A stretch of 64,000 nucleotides of DNA from Paraburkholderia sp. LEh10 (GCF_017814945.1 NZ_JAGIPX010000012.1:62001-126000); one strand, 5' to 3'. Shown: positions 56,016-64,000, numbered from the stretch's first letter. Program-made: numbers and translations. Notes: generated by a model from the sequence alone, not told the origin.

Positions 56016-56453
56016 TCAGTCGTTTAGAAACTTGCGCAGCAGACGCTGAAGCTCTTCGAATTCGGCCTTGGAGAAATACTGGAGGCGCGTGTTGAGCACA
56101 TCCGGCGCAATTCCGGCGATACGCAGCGCAACCTCGCGGCCTGCTTCCGTGAGTTCGAGATTCACCATGCGCCGGTCGTCGGTGCTGCGCGAGCGCTTCA
56201 CCATGCCGAGCGTTTCGAGCTTGTCGAGCGTGCGCGTCATCAGGCCCGTGTCGATGCCCAGATATCGCGACAACGTAGCCGGTGTCGTATCTTTGCCGCG
56301 CAGCAGCGACATGAAAATGCCGACATGGTGCGCACGCACATTCAGGTCCTTCAACGCGGCGTCCATCTGCTCCATCACGAGATTGCGCGCCTTGACAATC
56401 GCGAACCCCACGTTGTCGGTCAAATTGAAATCGTCCCTGGAATAGTGCGACAT
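56016..56453 (-). CDS. MarR-family regulator (second copy)
   Basis: 145 residues. Winged helix with TPATLSRYLGIDTGLMTRTLDKLETLGMVKRSRSTDDRRMVNLELTEAG (split across recognition helix and wing). The helical dimer segments are HYSRDDFNLTDNVGFAIVKARNL and the C-terminus YFSKAEFEELQRLLRKFLND. Nearly parallel to the upstream MarR copy (shared GIDTGLMTR and LRRLLRKF-type ends), so the pair arose by tandem duplication. Probably represses the efflux operon. ATG 56453 after GCGAGGAGTCAG. Confidence 0.9.
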   Translation of the reverse strand: MSHYSRDDFNLTDNVGFAIVKARNLVMEQMDAALKDLNVRAHHVGIFMSLLRGKDTTPATLSRYLGIDTGLMTRTLDKLETLGMVKRSRSTDDRRMVNLELTEAGREVALRIAGIAPDVLNTRLQYFSKAEFEELQRLLRKFLND

Positions 56454-56488
56454 GATGTCTGACTCCTCGCTATTTGCAAGAACAATAA

Positions 56489-56500
56489 CTGACCTGTCAG
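56489..56500. promoter_or_regulatory. MarR operator-like palindrome, second marR copy
   Basis: CTGACCTGTCAG flanked by ATAA and ATAT. 36 bases before the marR2 ATG. Best symmetry of the four. Confidence 0.7.
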
Positions 56501-56614
56501 ATATGTACAACGACCCCAGCGGGCAACACTTTGTTTCACCGGGGGCGACAGTCTCTCTCTTTTCGTCGAACAATGCGACCGTGCGTGCCGTTCGTGCGCC
56601 GCGCGCGTTTCGTT

Positions 56615-57052
56615 TCAGTCGTTCACGAACTTGCGCAATAACCGGCGCAATTCGTTGAGCTCGGCTTTCGTGAAGTCCTTCAGGCGCGCGTTGAGCACAT
56701 CAGGCGCGATTTTCGGAATCTGGTCGGCGACGGCGAGGCCGTCTTTAGTCAGCGAAAGGTTGACGACGCGGCGGTCCTGCTCGTCGCGCGAACGCAACAG
56801 CAGCCCTTTCGTTTCCAGCTTGTCGAGCATGCGCGTCATCAGCCCCGTGTCGATGCCGAGCATTTTCGACAGTTCGAACGGTGTGGATGCGAGTTTCTGT
56901 CGGAGCATCAGCATGATGCCCATCTGCTGGCCGGAGATATCGAGGTCCTTGAGCGCCGCGTCCATCTCCGTCACGATCAGGTTGCGCGCCTTCACGAGCT
57001 GGTAACCGACGCTCTCCGTGACCTTGAAATTGTCTTTGGTGTAGTGACGCAC
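56615..57052 (-). CDS. MarR-family regulator (first copy)
   Basis: 145 residues. MarR layout: HYTKDNFKVTESVGYQLVKARNLI, then STPFELSKMLGIDTGLMTRMLDKLETKGLLLRSRDEQDRRVVNLSLTKDG (helix-turn-helix and wing) and KDFTKAELNELRRLLRKFVND. The GTG at 57052 follows GGAGGCCTCGC. It precedes the second marR gene by about 160 bases on the same strand. Its own operator site is at 57084. Which of the two MarR proteins acts on which site is not evident. Confidence 0.9.
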   Translation of the reverse strand: MRHYTKDNFKVTESVGYQLVKARNLIVTEMDAALKDLDISGQQMGIMLMLRQKLASTPFELSKMLGIDTGLMTRMLDKLETKGLLLRSRDEQDRRVVNLSLTKDGLAVADQIPKIAPDVLNARLKDFTKAELNELRRLLRKFVND

Positions 57053-57083
57053 GCGAGGCCTCCCGAACCGAAACGCGATCTGA

Positions 57084-57095
57084 CTGACAAATCAG
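57084..57095. promoter_or_regulatory. MarR operator-like palindrome, first marR copy
   Basis: CTGACAAATCAG within the larger ATCTGACTGACAAATCAGAT. About 32 bases before the GTG start of the first marR gene. Confidence 0.6.
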
Positions 57096-57134
57096 ATACT
57101 AGCAAATCAGCGTCTGTCGGTCCGTGAAATGCGT

Positions 57135-58727
57135 TTATTTCAGCCCGAGACGCCTCGCGAGCCGGTTCAGGTTCGCGCGGTCCATGCCGAGCGAGCGCGC
57201 GACGGCCGCCCAGTTGTGGTTGTTGCGCTCGAGCGCGTCGGCGACGAGCGTGCGCTCATACGCTGTGACGGCACTGCGGAAATCGGTGGCGCTCGCGTCG
57301 CCAGAGGCAGTCGCGGACGACGCGGCGGCCGGCAGCTCGCCGCCGCTGTTGGCCGACATGCCGAGATCGGCCGCCGTCAGCGTGAGGATGCGCGGACGCT
57401 CGCGATGCCTCGACAATGCCTTGAACGCGCTGCGCCCGATCATATGCTCCAGCTCGCGGACGTTGCCCGGCCAGTTGTACGAGAGCAAGGCGGTTTGCGC
57501 GTCCTGTCCGAGCCGGATGCTGAGCAGCCCGAGCCGCGCGCGATTCTCTTCGAGGAAGAAGCCGGCAAGCAGCAGCACGTCGCGTCCGCGCTCGCGCAGC
57601 GGCGGCACGCGCAGCGGATACACGCTCAGCCTGTGATACAGGTCCGCGCGAAAACGCCCGTCGCGCACTTCCTCGACCAGATCGCGGTTCGTAGCGGCGA
57701 TGAGCCGCACGTCCACCTTATGCTCGCTATCCGAGCCGATGCGCTGCAACTGCCCGTTCTGCAACACACGCAGCAGTTTCGCCTGCACGCCGAGTGGCAA
57801 TTCGCCGACTTCGTCGAGAAAGAGCGTGCCGCCATCGGCAAGCTCGAACTTGCCGCGCCGATCCGACGATGCGCCCGAGAACGCGCCGCGTACATGCCCG
57901 AACAGTTCGCTCTCGACGAGCGTATCCGGCAGCGCCGCGCAGTTCAGGCTGATCATCGGCTTGCTGGCGCGCGGCGAACCGCTATGGATCGCGTTCGCGA
58001 CGAGTTCCTTGCCGACACCCGTTTCGCCCGTGATGAGCACGGTCAGGTCGCTGTTCGCGACGACGCGGATCTCGTTGATCAGTTGCTGGTGCGCCGCGCT
58101 GCTGCCGATCAGTTCGCGGCTGCCCTGTCCGCTTGCCTGTCGATAAGCCTCCGCGCGTTGCCGCTCTTCTTCCGTATTGCGCTCCAGCGTATCGATGCGT
58201 TCCGCGACGCTCACCGTCGCCGCCGCGAGGCTCAGAAACGCCTGCAACGTGTTCATGTCGATGCTGTCGAAGCACGCCGGATCGAGCGCATCGAGCGTCA
58301 GCAAGCCCCACGGCCTGCCGCCGATCAGCAACGGACAGCCGAGACAATCATGCACTTCAAGATGGCCGCTTACGCCCTGCACCAGACCATCGTAGGGATC
58401 GGGCAAGCCGGAATCCGCGGGAAAGCGCGTCGGCTCGCGCCGCGATAGCAACGCTTCGAAACGCGGATGGTCGCCTACGCGAAAGCGCCGGCCGAGCGTG
58501 TCGCCGCTCAGGCCATCGATGGCAAGCGGCACGAGCGTGTCGTCGTCGAGACGCAATAGCGCCGCGGCGTCGCCGGGGAAAAGCGTGCGCAGCGTGGTCA
58601 GAAGGCGGCGGTACCGCTCGCGCTCGGGCAAGTCGCGCGACAGGTCCTCGACGAGCGGAATCAGCGCGTCGAGCACCTCTGATGCAGTCAATTTGACTTC
58701 TGATGGAGTCGTTTTAACGCTCGTCAT
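57135..58727 (-). CDS. norR: Nitric-oxide-responsive sigma-54 activator NorR
   Basis: 530 residues. GAF-type NO-sensing domain at about 15-180. AAA+ domain with Walker A GETGVGKE, the sigma-54 contact loop GAFSGA (normally GAFTGA), Walker B GGTLFLDEVGEL and RERGRDVLLLAGFFLEE. A Fis-type helix-turn-helix ends the protein (NWAAVARSLGMDRANLNRLARRLGLK). Activates the divergent hmp. Start at ATG 58727; GTG 58733 is an alternative. GT-N7-AC sites overlap its first codons. Confidence 0.95.
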   Translation of the reverse strand: MTSVKTTPSEVKLTASEVLDALIPLVEDLSRDLPERERYRRLLTTLRTLFPGDAAALLRLDDDTLVPLAIDGLSGDTLGRRFRVGDHPRFEALLSRREPTRFPADSGLPDPYDGLVQGVSGHLEVHDCLGCPLLIGGRPWGLLTLDALDPACFDSIDMNTLQAFLSLAAATVSVAERIDTLERNTEEERQRAEAYRQASGQGSRELIGSSAAHQQLINEIRVVANSDLTVLITGETGVGKELVANAIHSGSPRASKPMISLNCAALPDTLVESELFGHVRGAFSGASSDRRGKFELADGGTLFLDEVGELPLGVQAKLLRVLQNGQLQRIGSDSEHKVDVRLIAATNRDLVEEVRDGRFRADLYHRLSVYPLRVPPLRERGRDVLLLAGFFLEENRARLGLLSIRLGQDAQTALLSYNWPGNVRELEHMIGRSAFKALSRHRERPRILTLTAADLGMSANSGGELPAAASSATASGDASATDFRSAVTAYERTLVADALERNNHNWAAVARSLGMDRANLNRLARRLGLK

Positions 58728-58733
58728 ATTCAC
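58687..58733. promoter_or_regulatory. Three NorR-type binding sites
   Basis: Inverted repeats of the GTCA-N3-TGAC/GT-N7-AC type at 58687-58697 (GTCAATTTGAC, perfect), 58708-58718 (GTCGTTTTAAC) and 58723-58733 (GTCATATTCAC). They cluster within 47 bases, some 43-90 bases from the -24 element, and overlap the start of norR. Confidence 0.7.
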
Positions 58734-58775
58734 ATCTGACTTTTATAACCATATGATTTTACGACGTTTTAATGC

Positions 58776-58790
58776 TGGCCCGATACCTGC
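58776..58790 (+). promoter_or_regulatory. Sigma-54 (-24/-12) promoter of hmp
   Basis: TGGCCCGATACCTGC: GG at 58777-58778 and GC at 58789-58790, ten bases apart, the required spacing. Consensus TGGCAC-N5-TTGC. Points toward hmp, whose ATG is 69 bases further on. Confidence 0.72.
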
Positions 58791-58858
58791 ATTAGAGACA
58801 ACCCGAAGCCCGCCGAAATCCGCGGGACACACTCACCCTTAATGCGAGGAATCAACTC

Positions 58859-60040
58859 ATGCTGTCAGCCGAACATCGCGCAATCATCAAGGCAACCGTC
58901 CCGCTGCTCGAAAGCGGCGGCGAAGCGCTCACCACGCATTTCTACAAGACGATGCTGGCGGAGTACCCGAGCGTGCGGCCGCTGTTCAACCAGGCGCACC
59001 AGCAGTCGGGCGACCAGCCGCGCGCGCTTGCCAACGCGGTGCTGATGTACGCGCGTCATATCGAACAACTCGAACAACTCGGCGGACTGGTTTCGCAAAT
59101 CGTCAACAAGCACGTCGCGCTGAACATCCTGCCCGAACATTATCCGATCGTCGGCACATGTTTGCTGCGCGCGATCCGCGAAGTGCTCGGAGCGGAAATC
59201 GCAACGGATGCCGTGATCGAGGCGTGGGGCGCCGCGTATCAGCAACTGGCCGATCTGCTGATCGGCCTCGAAGAGAAGGTCTACACCGAGAAGGAAACGT
59301 CGAAGGGCGGCTGGCGCGGCACGCGCCCGTTCGTGGTCGCGCACAAGGTCAAGGAAAGCGAGGAAATCACGTCGTTCTATCTGCGTCCGGCCGACGGCGG
59401 CGACTTGCTCGAATTCACGCCTGGCCAATATATCGGTCTGCGCCTGATTGTCGACGGTGAAGAGATTCGCCGCAACTATTCGCTGTCAGCTGCGGCAAAC
59501 GGCCGCGAATATCGGATCAGCGTGAAGCGCGAGCCGAATGGCAAGGGCTCGAATTTCCTGCACGATACCGTGAACGAAGGCACGACGCTGGATCTGTTCG
59601 CACCGTCGGGCGATTTCACGCTGGAGCACAACGACAAGCCTCTCGTGCTGATCAGCGGCGGTGTCGGCATCACGCCGACGCTCGCGATGCTGCATGCGGC
59701 GCTGAAAACGTCGCGCCCGATTCACTTCATCCATGCGGCGCGTCACGGCGGAGTGCACGCGTTCCGCGAGTTCATCGACGATCTCGCGAACCGTCACCCG
59801 CAACTCAAGCGCTTTTACGTGTATGAGAAGCCGCGTCAGCAGGATGATGCGCATCACGCGGAAGGCTATATCGATGAAGCGCGATTGAATCAGTGGCTGC
59901 CCGCGACGCGTGACGTCGACGTGTATTTCCTCGGACCGAAGCCTTTCATGAAGGCCATCAAGCGTCATCTGAAAGCCATCGGCGTGCCGGAAAAGCAGAG
60001 CCGTTTCGAGTTCTTTGGCCCGGCTTCGGCGCTGGACTGA
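58859..60040 (+). CDS. hmp: Flavohaemoglobin, nitric oxide dioxygenase
   Basis: 393 residues. Globin domain (about 1-140) with distal Tyr in FYKTMLAEYP and the proximal His in VNKHVALNILPEHY. The FAD domain has RRNYSLSAA (RxYS motif) and the NAD(P)H domain has ISGGVGITPTLAML, then FFGPASAL at the end. Converts NO to nitrate with O2 and NAD(P)H. ATG 58859 follows GCGAGGAATCAACTC. Under NorR and sigma-54 control as judged by the sites upstream. Single-gene transcript. Confidence 0.97.
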   Translation: MLSAEHRAIIKATVPLLESGGEALTTHFYKTMLAEYPSVRPLFNQAHQQSGDQPRALANAVLMYARHIEQLEQLGGLVSQIVNKHVALNILPEHYPIVGTCLLRAIREVLGAEIATDAVIEAWGAAYQQLADLLIGLEEKVYTEKETSKGGWRGTRPFVVAHKVKESEEITSFYLRPADGGDLLEFTPGQYIGLRLIVDGEEIRRNYSLSAAANGREYRISVKREPNGKGSNFLHDTVNEGTTLDLFAPSGDFTLEHNDKPLVLISGGVGITPTLAMLHAALKTSRPIHFIHAARHGGVHAFREFIDDLANRHPQLKRFYVYEKPRQQDDAHHAEGYIDEARLNQWLPATRDVDVYFLGPKPFMKAIKRHLKAIGVPEKQSRFEFFGPASALD

Positions 60041-60155
60041 TAAGGCGCTTTTCGTTGTAGTGGTTGTTGTCTGTTGAAGGCTACCCTGGCAGTACTTTGG
60101 AAGAGGCGAGTTCATGCGTCTCTTCCATTTTTTTGCGCGCCGGCAAAGCACTGCT

Positions 60156-60446
60156 TTAGCGATCGTCCTCGTGAATCGACGACGGATGGCGGCACATCGC
60201 ATCCACGGTCACTTCCATATAAGGATAAAGCGGCAATTGCATGAGGATTTCATTCAGCTGCGCGGGACTCTCCACGTCGAACACGCTGTAGTTCGCGTAC
60301 AGTCCGGCGATACGCCAAAGATGCCGCCAGATGCCTTCCTTCTGCAGCCGCTGGGCCAGAGCCTTTTCGTTGGCCTTCAGTTCATTGGCGCGTTCCACCG
60401 GCATGTCGGGCGGCAGCTTAACGACCATCTTTACGTGAAATAGCAT
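60156..60446 (-). CDS. catC: Muconolactone Delta-isomerase
   Basis: 96 residues. Third step of catechol ortho-cleavage: muconolactone to 3-oxoadipate enol-lactone. Typical sequence MLFHVKMVVKLPPDMP, NEKALAQRLQKEGIWRHLWRI and YSVFDVESPAQLNEIL, ending PLYPYMEVTVDAM. Standard length. Last gene of catBAC; the 130 bases after catA hold no gene. Confidence 0.95.
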   Translation of the reverse strand: MLFHVKMVVKLPPDMPVERANELKANEKALAQRLQKEGIWRHLWRIAGLYANYSVFDVESPAQLNEILMQLPLYPYMEVTVDAMCRHPSSIHEDDR

Positions 60447-60576
60447 TCAGGTACTCCCTTTCGATTTTGTCGCGCGGCTACTTCCGCATGCCGCTCGATC
60501 ATGCAAACGGCCGCCTGAAATGGCGGCCGTATTCACTCAGCGCATTCACTCAGCGCCCCTTCGTCGCCATGCGAGA

Positions 60577-61479
60577 TCAGGCACGCACGCGCTCCACTTC
60601 AGCCGTCGGCACGTCATTGCGCTCCTTGACGAGGCTGAAGTCGAAGTCGATCAATGCGAACTGGCCGTCGATGCCATACGCCTTGCCCGCCGCGCCCTCT
60701 TCCTTCTTCAGCGCGGGCACGAGCCCTTCGCGCGTGGCGAACGCGAAGTCGTCCCACAGATACGGATCGCCTTCGATGTTGATCTGCGTCGTCAGCTTCC
60801 GATAGCCGGGCGCCGACACGAAGAAGTGAATGTGCGCCGGACGATGGCCGTGACGGCCGAGCAGGTCGAGCAGTTGCTGCGTCTTGCCTCCCGGCGGCAC
60901 GCTATAGCCGATGGGCACCACGCTGCGGAAGCTGTATACGCCGTTGTCGTCGGTGCGGATCGAGCGGCGCAGGTTGTATTCGGGCTGCGACTTGTCGAAG
61001 TGCGAGTAGTTGCCCAGATGATTTGCGTGCCACACTTCGACCAGCGCATTGCGCAACGGCTCACCGTCTTCGCTGATTACGCGGCCGCGCATCACCAGCG
61101 TATCGCCCGGCTCGTTGCCATTGTCGAGGCGCGCATGGCCCGTCGATTCCGGCGCACCCGCCACATACAGCGGACCTTCGATCGTACGCGGCGTGCCGCC
61201 CTCGATCCCCGCTTTCTTCTCGGCTTCGTCAAGACGGACGTCCAGGAAGTGCTCGAAACCAAGACCCGCTGCCAGCAGGCCGAGTTCGCCGCTTTGGCCC
61301 GCTTCGCCGAGATAGTTCAGCGCCGACCAGAATTCGTTCGGCGTCACATCGAGTTCGTCGATCGTGATGAACAGATCGCGAATGATGCGGTTGACCACCT
61401 GCTTTGTGCGGGCGTTGCCTTCATGCGTGGCGCTCTCGTTGATCTTGTTCAACAGGGCGTCGATGGTTTTGATGTCCAT
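60577..61479 (-). CDS. catA: Catechol 1,2-dioxygenase
   Basis: 300 residues. Intradiol ring cleavage of catechol to cis,cis-muconate by a non-haem Fe(III) site. Four ligands in order: Tyr in SQPEYNLRRSI, Tyr in IGYSVPP, and His-x-His in HRPAHIHFF. N-terminal helical dimer region with its hydrophobic lipid-tunnel helices (DALLNKINESATH). The ATG at 61479 follows AAAGGAGACATCCCC. Second in the cluster after catB. Confidence 0.96.
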   Translation of the reverse strand: MDIKTIDALLNKINESATHEGNARTKQVVNRIIRDLFITIDELDVTPNEFWSALNYLGEAGQSGELGLLAAGLGFEHFLDVRLDEAEKKAGIEGGTPRTIEGPLYVAGAPESTGHARLDNGNEPGDTLVMRGRVISEDGEPLRNALVEVWHANHLGNYSHFDKSQPEYNLRRSIRTDDNGVYSFRSVVPIGYSVPPGGKTQQLLDLLGRHGHRPAHIHFFVSAPGYRKLTTQINIEGDPYLWDDFAFATREGLVPALKKEEGAAGKAYGIDGQFALIDFDFSLVKERNDVPTAEVERVRA

Positions 61480-61549
61480 GGGGATGTCTCCTTTTAGTCC
61501 AATCACTGACGACGATGCTCAACGGGCTGCAATGTCAGCACCGTCATAG

Positions 61550-62707
61550 CTAACCTTTCACTACACTCGCGCCGCGCTTCGAATCGCGGCGCAATCTTTC
61601 GATCTTGTCGAGGTCGAGTTGAATGCCGAGGCCGGGGCCGTGCGGCAGTCGCAACGCAAAGTTCTCATAACGCAGCGGCTCGACGAGAACTTCCTCCGTG
61701 AGAAGCAACGGTCCGAATAGCTCCGTGCCCCACTTCAATTCGCGGAAAGTACTGAACAGATGCGCGGACGCAATCGTGCCGACCGCTCCTTCGAGCATCG
61801 TGCCGCCGTACAGATCGACGCCCGCTGCCAGCGCGATCGCGGCCACGCTCGCCGCACCCGTCAGGCCGCCCGATTGCGCGATCTTCACAGCGAACACATC
61901 GGCAGCGTGCGCGCTTGCGATATCGAACGCATCGACGGGACCGTGCAGTGCCTCATCGGCCATGATGGGCACCTTCGACAGATGCGTGAGACGCTTGAGG
62001 CCGCGACGGTCGCCGGCGGCAATGGGCTGCTCGATCAGATTGCAGCCTGCATCGGCTAGACGCTCGCTCGCCCAGATCGCTTCCGCCTGGCTCCACGCCT
62101 GATTCACATCCACGCGCACTTCAGCTCGCTCGCCGACGGCGGCCTTGATCGCGGCGACGTGCGCGACGTCGGCGGCAGGTGCGCGCGTGCCGATCTTCAG
62201 CTTGAATACGCGATGCCGCTTCGCTTCGAGCATTTGATGGGCTTCGTCGATATCCCGGCCCGTATCGCCGCTTGCAAGCGTCCACGCCACTTCGACGGAA
62301 TCCGTCACGCGGCCGCCGAACAGTTCCGACAGCGGCACGCCGAAGCGCTGCGCCTGCGCGTCGAACAGCGCGGTTTCGATCGCGCACTTCGCAAAGCGGT
62401 TGCCCTGAAAGCACTCGCGCAGCTTCGCCATCGCGACGCCCGGACGCGTCGCGTCCATGCCTTTGAGCGTCGGCGCGAAATAGGTGTCGATATTGGTCTT
62501 GATGCTCTCGGGGCTTTCTTCGCCGTAAGCGAGGCCGCCGATCGTCGTCGCTTCACCCCAGCCGGTTATACCATCGGCGCATTGAATCCGGACCAGCACC
62601 AGGGCTTGGCAATTCATCGTGGCAACGGACAGGCGGTGCGGGCGAATCGTCGGAACGTCGACGAGAATGGTGTCTACGGCTTGTATCTGTATGGGGCTTG
62701 GTATCAT
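61550..62707 (-). CDS. catB: Muconate cycloisomerase
   Basis: 385 residues, enolase superfamily. Converts cis,cis-muconate to muconolactone. General-base Lys in the KxK motif of VFKLKIGT; metal-binding residues in VRVDVNQAW, LIEQPI and MADEALHGPVD; the Lys in VFAVKIAQSGG. N-terminal capping domain with VPTIRPHRLSVATM. First gene of the catBAC unit; GGAGAGCC precedes the ATG. Divergent from catR. Confidence 0.96.
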   Translation of the reverse strand: MIPSPIQIQAVDTILVDVPTIRPHRLSVATMNCQALVLVRIQCADGITGWGEATTIGGLAYGEESPESIKTNIDTYFAPTLKGMDATRPGVAMAKLRECFQGNRFAKCAIETALFDAQAQRFGVPLSELFGGRVTDSVEVAWTLASGDTGRDIDEAHQMLEAKRHRVFKLKIGTRAPAADVAHVAAIKAAVGERAEVRVDVNQAWSQAEAIWASERLADAGCNLIEQPIAAGDRRGLKRLTHLSKVPIMADEALHGPVDAFDIASAHAADVFAVKIAQSGGLTGAASVAAIALAAGVDLYGGTMLEGAVGTIASAHLFSTFRELKWGTELFGPLLLTEEVLVEPLRYENFALRLPHGPGLGIQLDLDKIERLRRDSKRGASVVKG

Positions 62708-62760
62708 TACGGCTCTCCTGCTGATGTGCCCATACTAGGGGCGCAGGCGGAATCCGTCCA

Positions 62761-62775
62761 AGACCGATTGAGTCT
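62761..62775. promoter_or_regulatory. CatR-type interrupted dyad
   Basis: AGAC-CGATTGA-GTCT: a 4-7-4 inverted repeat in the 91-base gap between catB and catR. The geometry matches the LysR-type CatR/CatM box ATAC-N7-GTAT. Confidence 0.6.
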
Positions 62776-62798
62776 ATTTCCATACCTTCGGGGCATAG

Positions 62799-63692
62799 AT
62801 GGAACTGCGCCAACTTCGCTATTTCGTGGCAGTCGCCGAGGAAAGGAACTTCACGCGGGCCGCCGAACGCCTGAACATGACGCAGCCGCCCCTCTCCCGC
62901 CAGATCCAGCAGATCGAGGACAGCGTGGGGCTCGCGCTGTTCGAACGCGGCGCGCGGCCGCTCAAGCTCACGGAAGCGGGCCGTGTTTTCTACGCGCAGG
63001 CCAAGCGCCTGATCGAGGAAAGCGACGAGTTGCTGCCGCTCACGCGGCGTCTTGCGCAACTGGCGGAACGTATCGTCATCGGCTTCGTGCCTTCGACACT
63101 CTACGGCGCTTTGCCCGATGTGATCCGCGCGTTCAGGGAAACAGCGCCGCTCATCCAGATCTCGCTGATCGAGATGTTCACGATCGAACAGTTGAGCGCG
63201 CTCAGGGGCGGGCGAATCGATGTGGGCTTCGGGCGTCTGCGCTTCGACGAATCTCAGCTCGCGCGCGAGGTGCTCGTCGAAGAGCCGTTGATCGCCGCAT
63301 TGCCTGCCGGCCACGCGCTCGCTGACGTGAGTCCGTTGACACTCGATGCGCTTTCGAAGGAAACCCTCATCATCTATCCGTCCACGCCGCGGCCAAGCTA
63401 TGCGGACCAGCAGCTTTCCGCGTTCCGCGATCACGCCGTCGAACCAGCCGCCATTCATGAGGTGCGCGAACTGCAAACGGCGCTGGGACTCGTCGCCGCG
63501 CAGGTGGGTGTGTGTCTCGTGCCGGAAAGCGTGAGGGGTCTGCGGGCGCGCGGCGTGACCTATCGCTCACTCGAAGAGGCGCAAGTGTCGTCACCGATCA
63601 TCATGAGCCGCCGTCTGCAGGATCAAAGCGCCACGACCGACCTGTTCTGTGCGATCGCACGCGATCTGTTCAGGCGGCCGCTACCTGCATAG
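62799..63692 (+). CDS. catR: LysR-family regulator of catechol degradation
   Basis: 297 residues. N-terminal helix-turn-helix MELRQLRYFVAVAEERNFTRAAERLNMTQPPLSRQIQQIE (split across the fold), followed by the muconate-binding-type effector domain. Close in form to CatM/CatR and BenM. In the divergent position to catB, with the dyad between them, so it probably activates catBAC when cis,cis-muconate accumulates and represses itself. Confidence 0.94.
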   Translation: MELRQLRYFVAVAEERNFTRAAERLNMTQPPLSRQIQQIEDSVGLALFERGARPLKLTEAGRVFYAQAKRLIEESDELLPLTRRLAQLAERIVIGFVPSTLYGALPDVIRAFRETAPLIQISLIEMFTIEQLSALRGGRIDVGFGRLRFDESQLAREVLVEEPLIAALPAGHALADVSPLTLDALSKETLIIYPSTPRPSYADQQLSAFRDHAVEPAAIHEVRELQTALGLVAAQVGVCLVPESVRGLRARGVTYRSLEEAQVSSPIIMSRRLQDQSATTDLFCAIARDLFRRPLPA

Positions 63693-63717
63693 CCGTGCTA
63701 AAACGCGTGACGCGCGT

Positions 63718-64000
63718 CTATGGTTTGCCGATGCCGCTGTCTTCGTCGTTCCACGCGATGGCTTCGATGCCGGCGGGACGCGGCGCGCGCGAAAACACCA
63801 ACGCGAGCATCGCCGCTGCCTTCAGCGCGCATTCGACAAGCGATTGACAGAAGATCCACGCCGATTCGTTAAATTCGACGGGCAGCGCGGGCACAATTGC
63901 AACGAGGCTCAGTCCGCACAGGAACGAAAACAGCCATTGCGCGCGCTTGACGCCGCGAGCGGCGGCCACGCCGATGACGGCCCATGCGAACTTGGCGATG
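63718..64000 (-). CDS. Membrane hypothetical protein, 5' end outside window
   Basis: At least 93 residues; the frame is open to the window edge, reading IAKFAWAVIGVAAARGVKRAQ just inside it. Two hydrophobic segments follow: LFSFLCGLSLVAIVPALPV and QSLVECALKAAAMLALVFS. Probably an inner-membrane protein with further helices upstream. The C-terminus is short and polar, ending SGIGKP. No family recognised. A GTG at 63969 could be an internal start but the upstream frame is hydrophobic and coherent. Confidence 0.6.
   Translation of the reverse strand, partial: IAKFAWAVIGVAAARGVKRAQWLFSFLCGLSLVAIVPALPVEFNESAWIFCQSLVECALKAAAMLALVFSRAPRPAGIEAIAWNDEDSGIGKP

Overview
The window is GC-rich and reads as chromosomal DNA of a Burkholderia-type betaproteobacterium (Paraburkholderia, Caballeronia or Burkholderia). 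This is inferred from the gene set and protein sequences (cyo oxidase, pobA, a catBAC cluster with catR, NorR with Hmp, an mprF-acvB pair, a DUF3562 protein). I saw no rRNA, intact tRNA, transposase, phage gene or CRISPR array.

Layout. 1-2000: 3'-truncated OmpR-type response regulator, Fur-family repressor, DUF1810 protein. 2005-5872: cyoABCD quinol oxidase operon, preceded by a nine-codon upstream reading frame and followed by a strong hairpin. 5.9-25.8 kb: mostly single genes, including an orphan nuoM, SlyB-like lipoprotein, YjbQ, CHAD protein, an ArsC-like protein that has lost its catalytic arginine, FKBP, AhpD-like protein, chemoreceptor, phospholipase-D lipoprotein, lytic transglycosylase, LysR with TauE and MsrC. 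Three decayed genes lie in this stretch: a frameshifted ridA, an SDR remnant with an internal deletion, and a nitroreductase with an early stop. 25.8-27.3 kb: catalase with a perfect hairpin in its leader. 27.6-34.4 kb: rpiR, ddpX and a complete five-gene dipeptide ABC importer. 34.5-41.2 kb: a catabolic block (SDR, KstD-like flavoprotein, NIPSNAP, aromatic-acid symporter) divergent from an AraC/PobR-type regulator that faces pobA. 41.4-45.1 kb: BON-domain protein, two-subunit molybdenum aldehyde oxidase, and a 24-residue membrane peptide. 45.1-49.0 kb: mprF and acvB. 49.7-51.4 kb: membrane-anchored TPR protein. 51.5-57.1 kb: tripartite efflux operon headed by two tandem MarR repressors. 57.1-60.0 kb: norR divergent from hmp. 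60.1-63.7 kb: catC, catA, catB divergent from catR.

How the genes fit together. Two aromatic branches are present: 4-hydroxybenzoate to protocatechuate (PobA) and catechol ortho-cleavage (CatABC). The block next to pobA may feed it by oxidising and aromatising a cyclic acid; this is my main functional hypothesis. The efflux operon carries four copies of one palindrome (core CTGACNNRTCAG), one before each of marR1, marR2, the outer-membrane factor gene and the inner-membrane pump gene, so the MarR proteins probably act at four points. The norR-hmp intergenic region shows three GT-N7-AC sites and a -24/-12 promoter, a complete sigma-54 nitric-oxide switch.

Limits: all assignments come from reading the sequence and recalling families. 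No alignment, structure prediction or database search was run.
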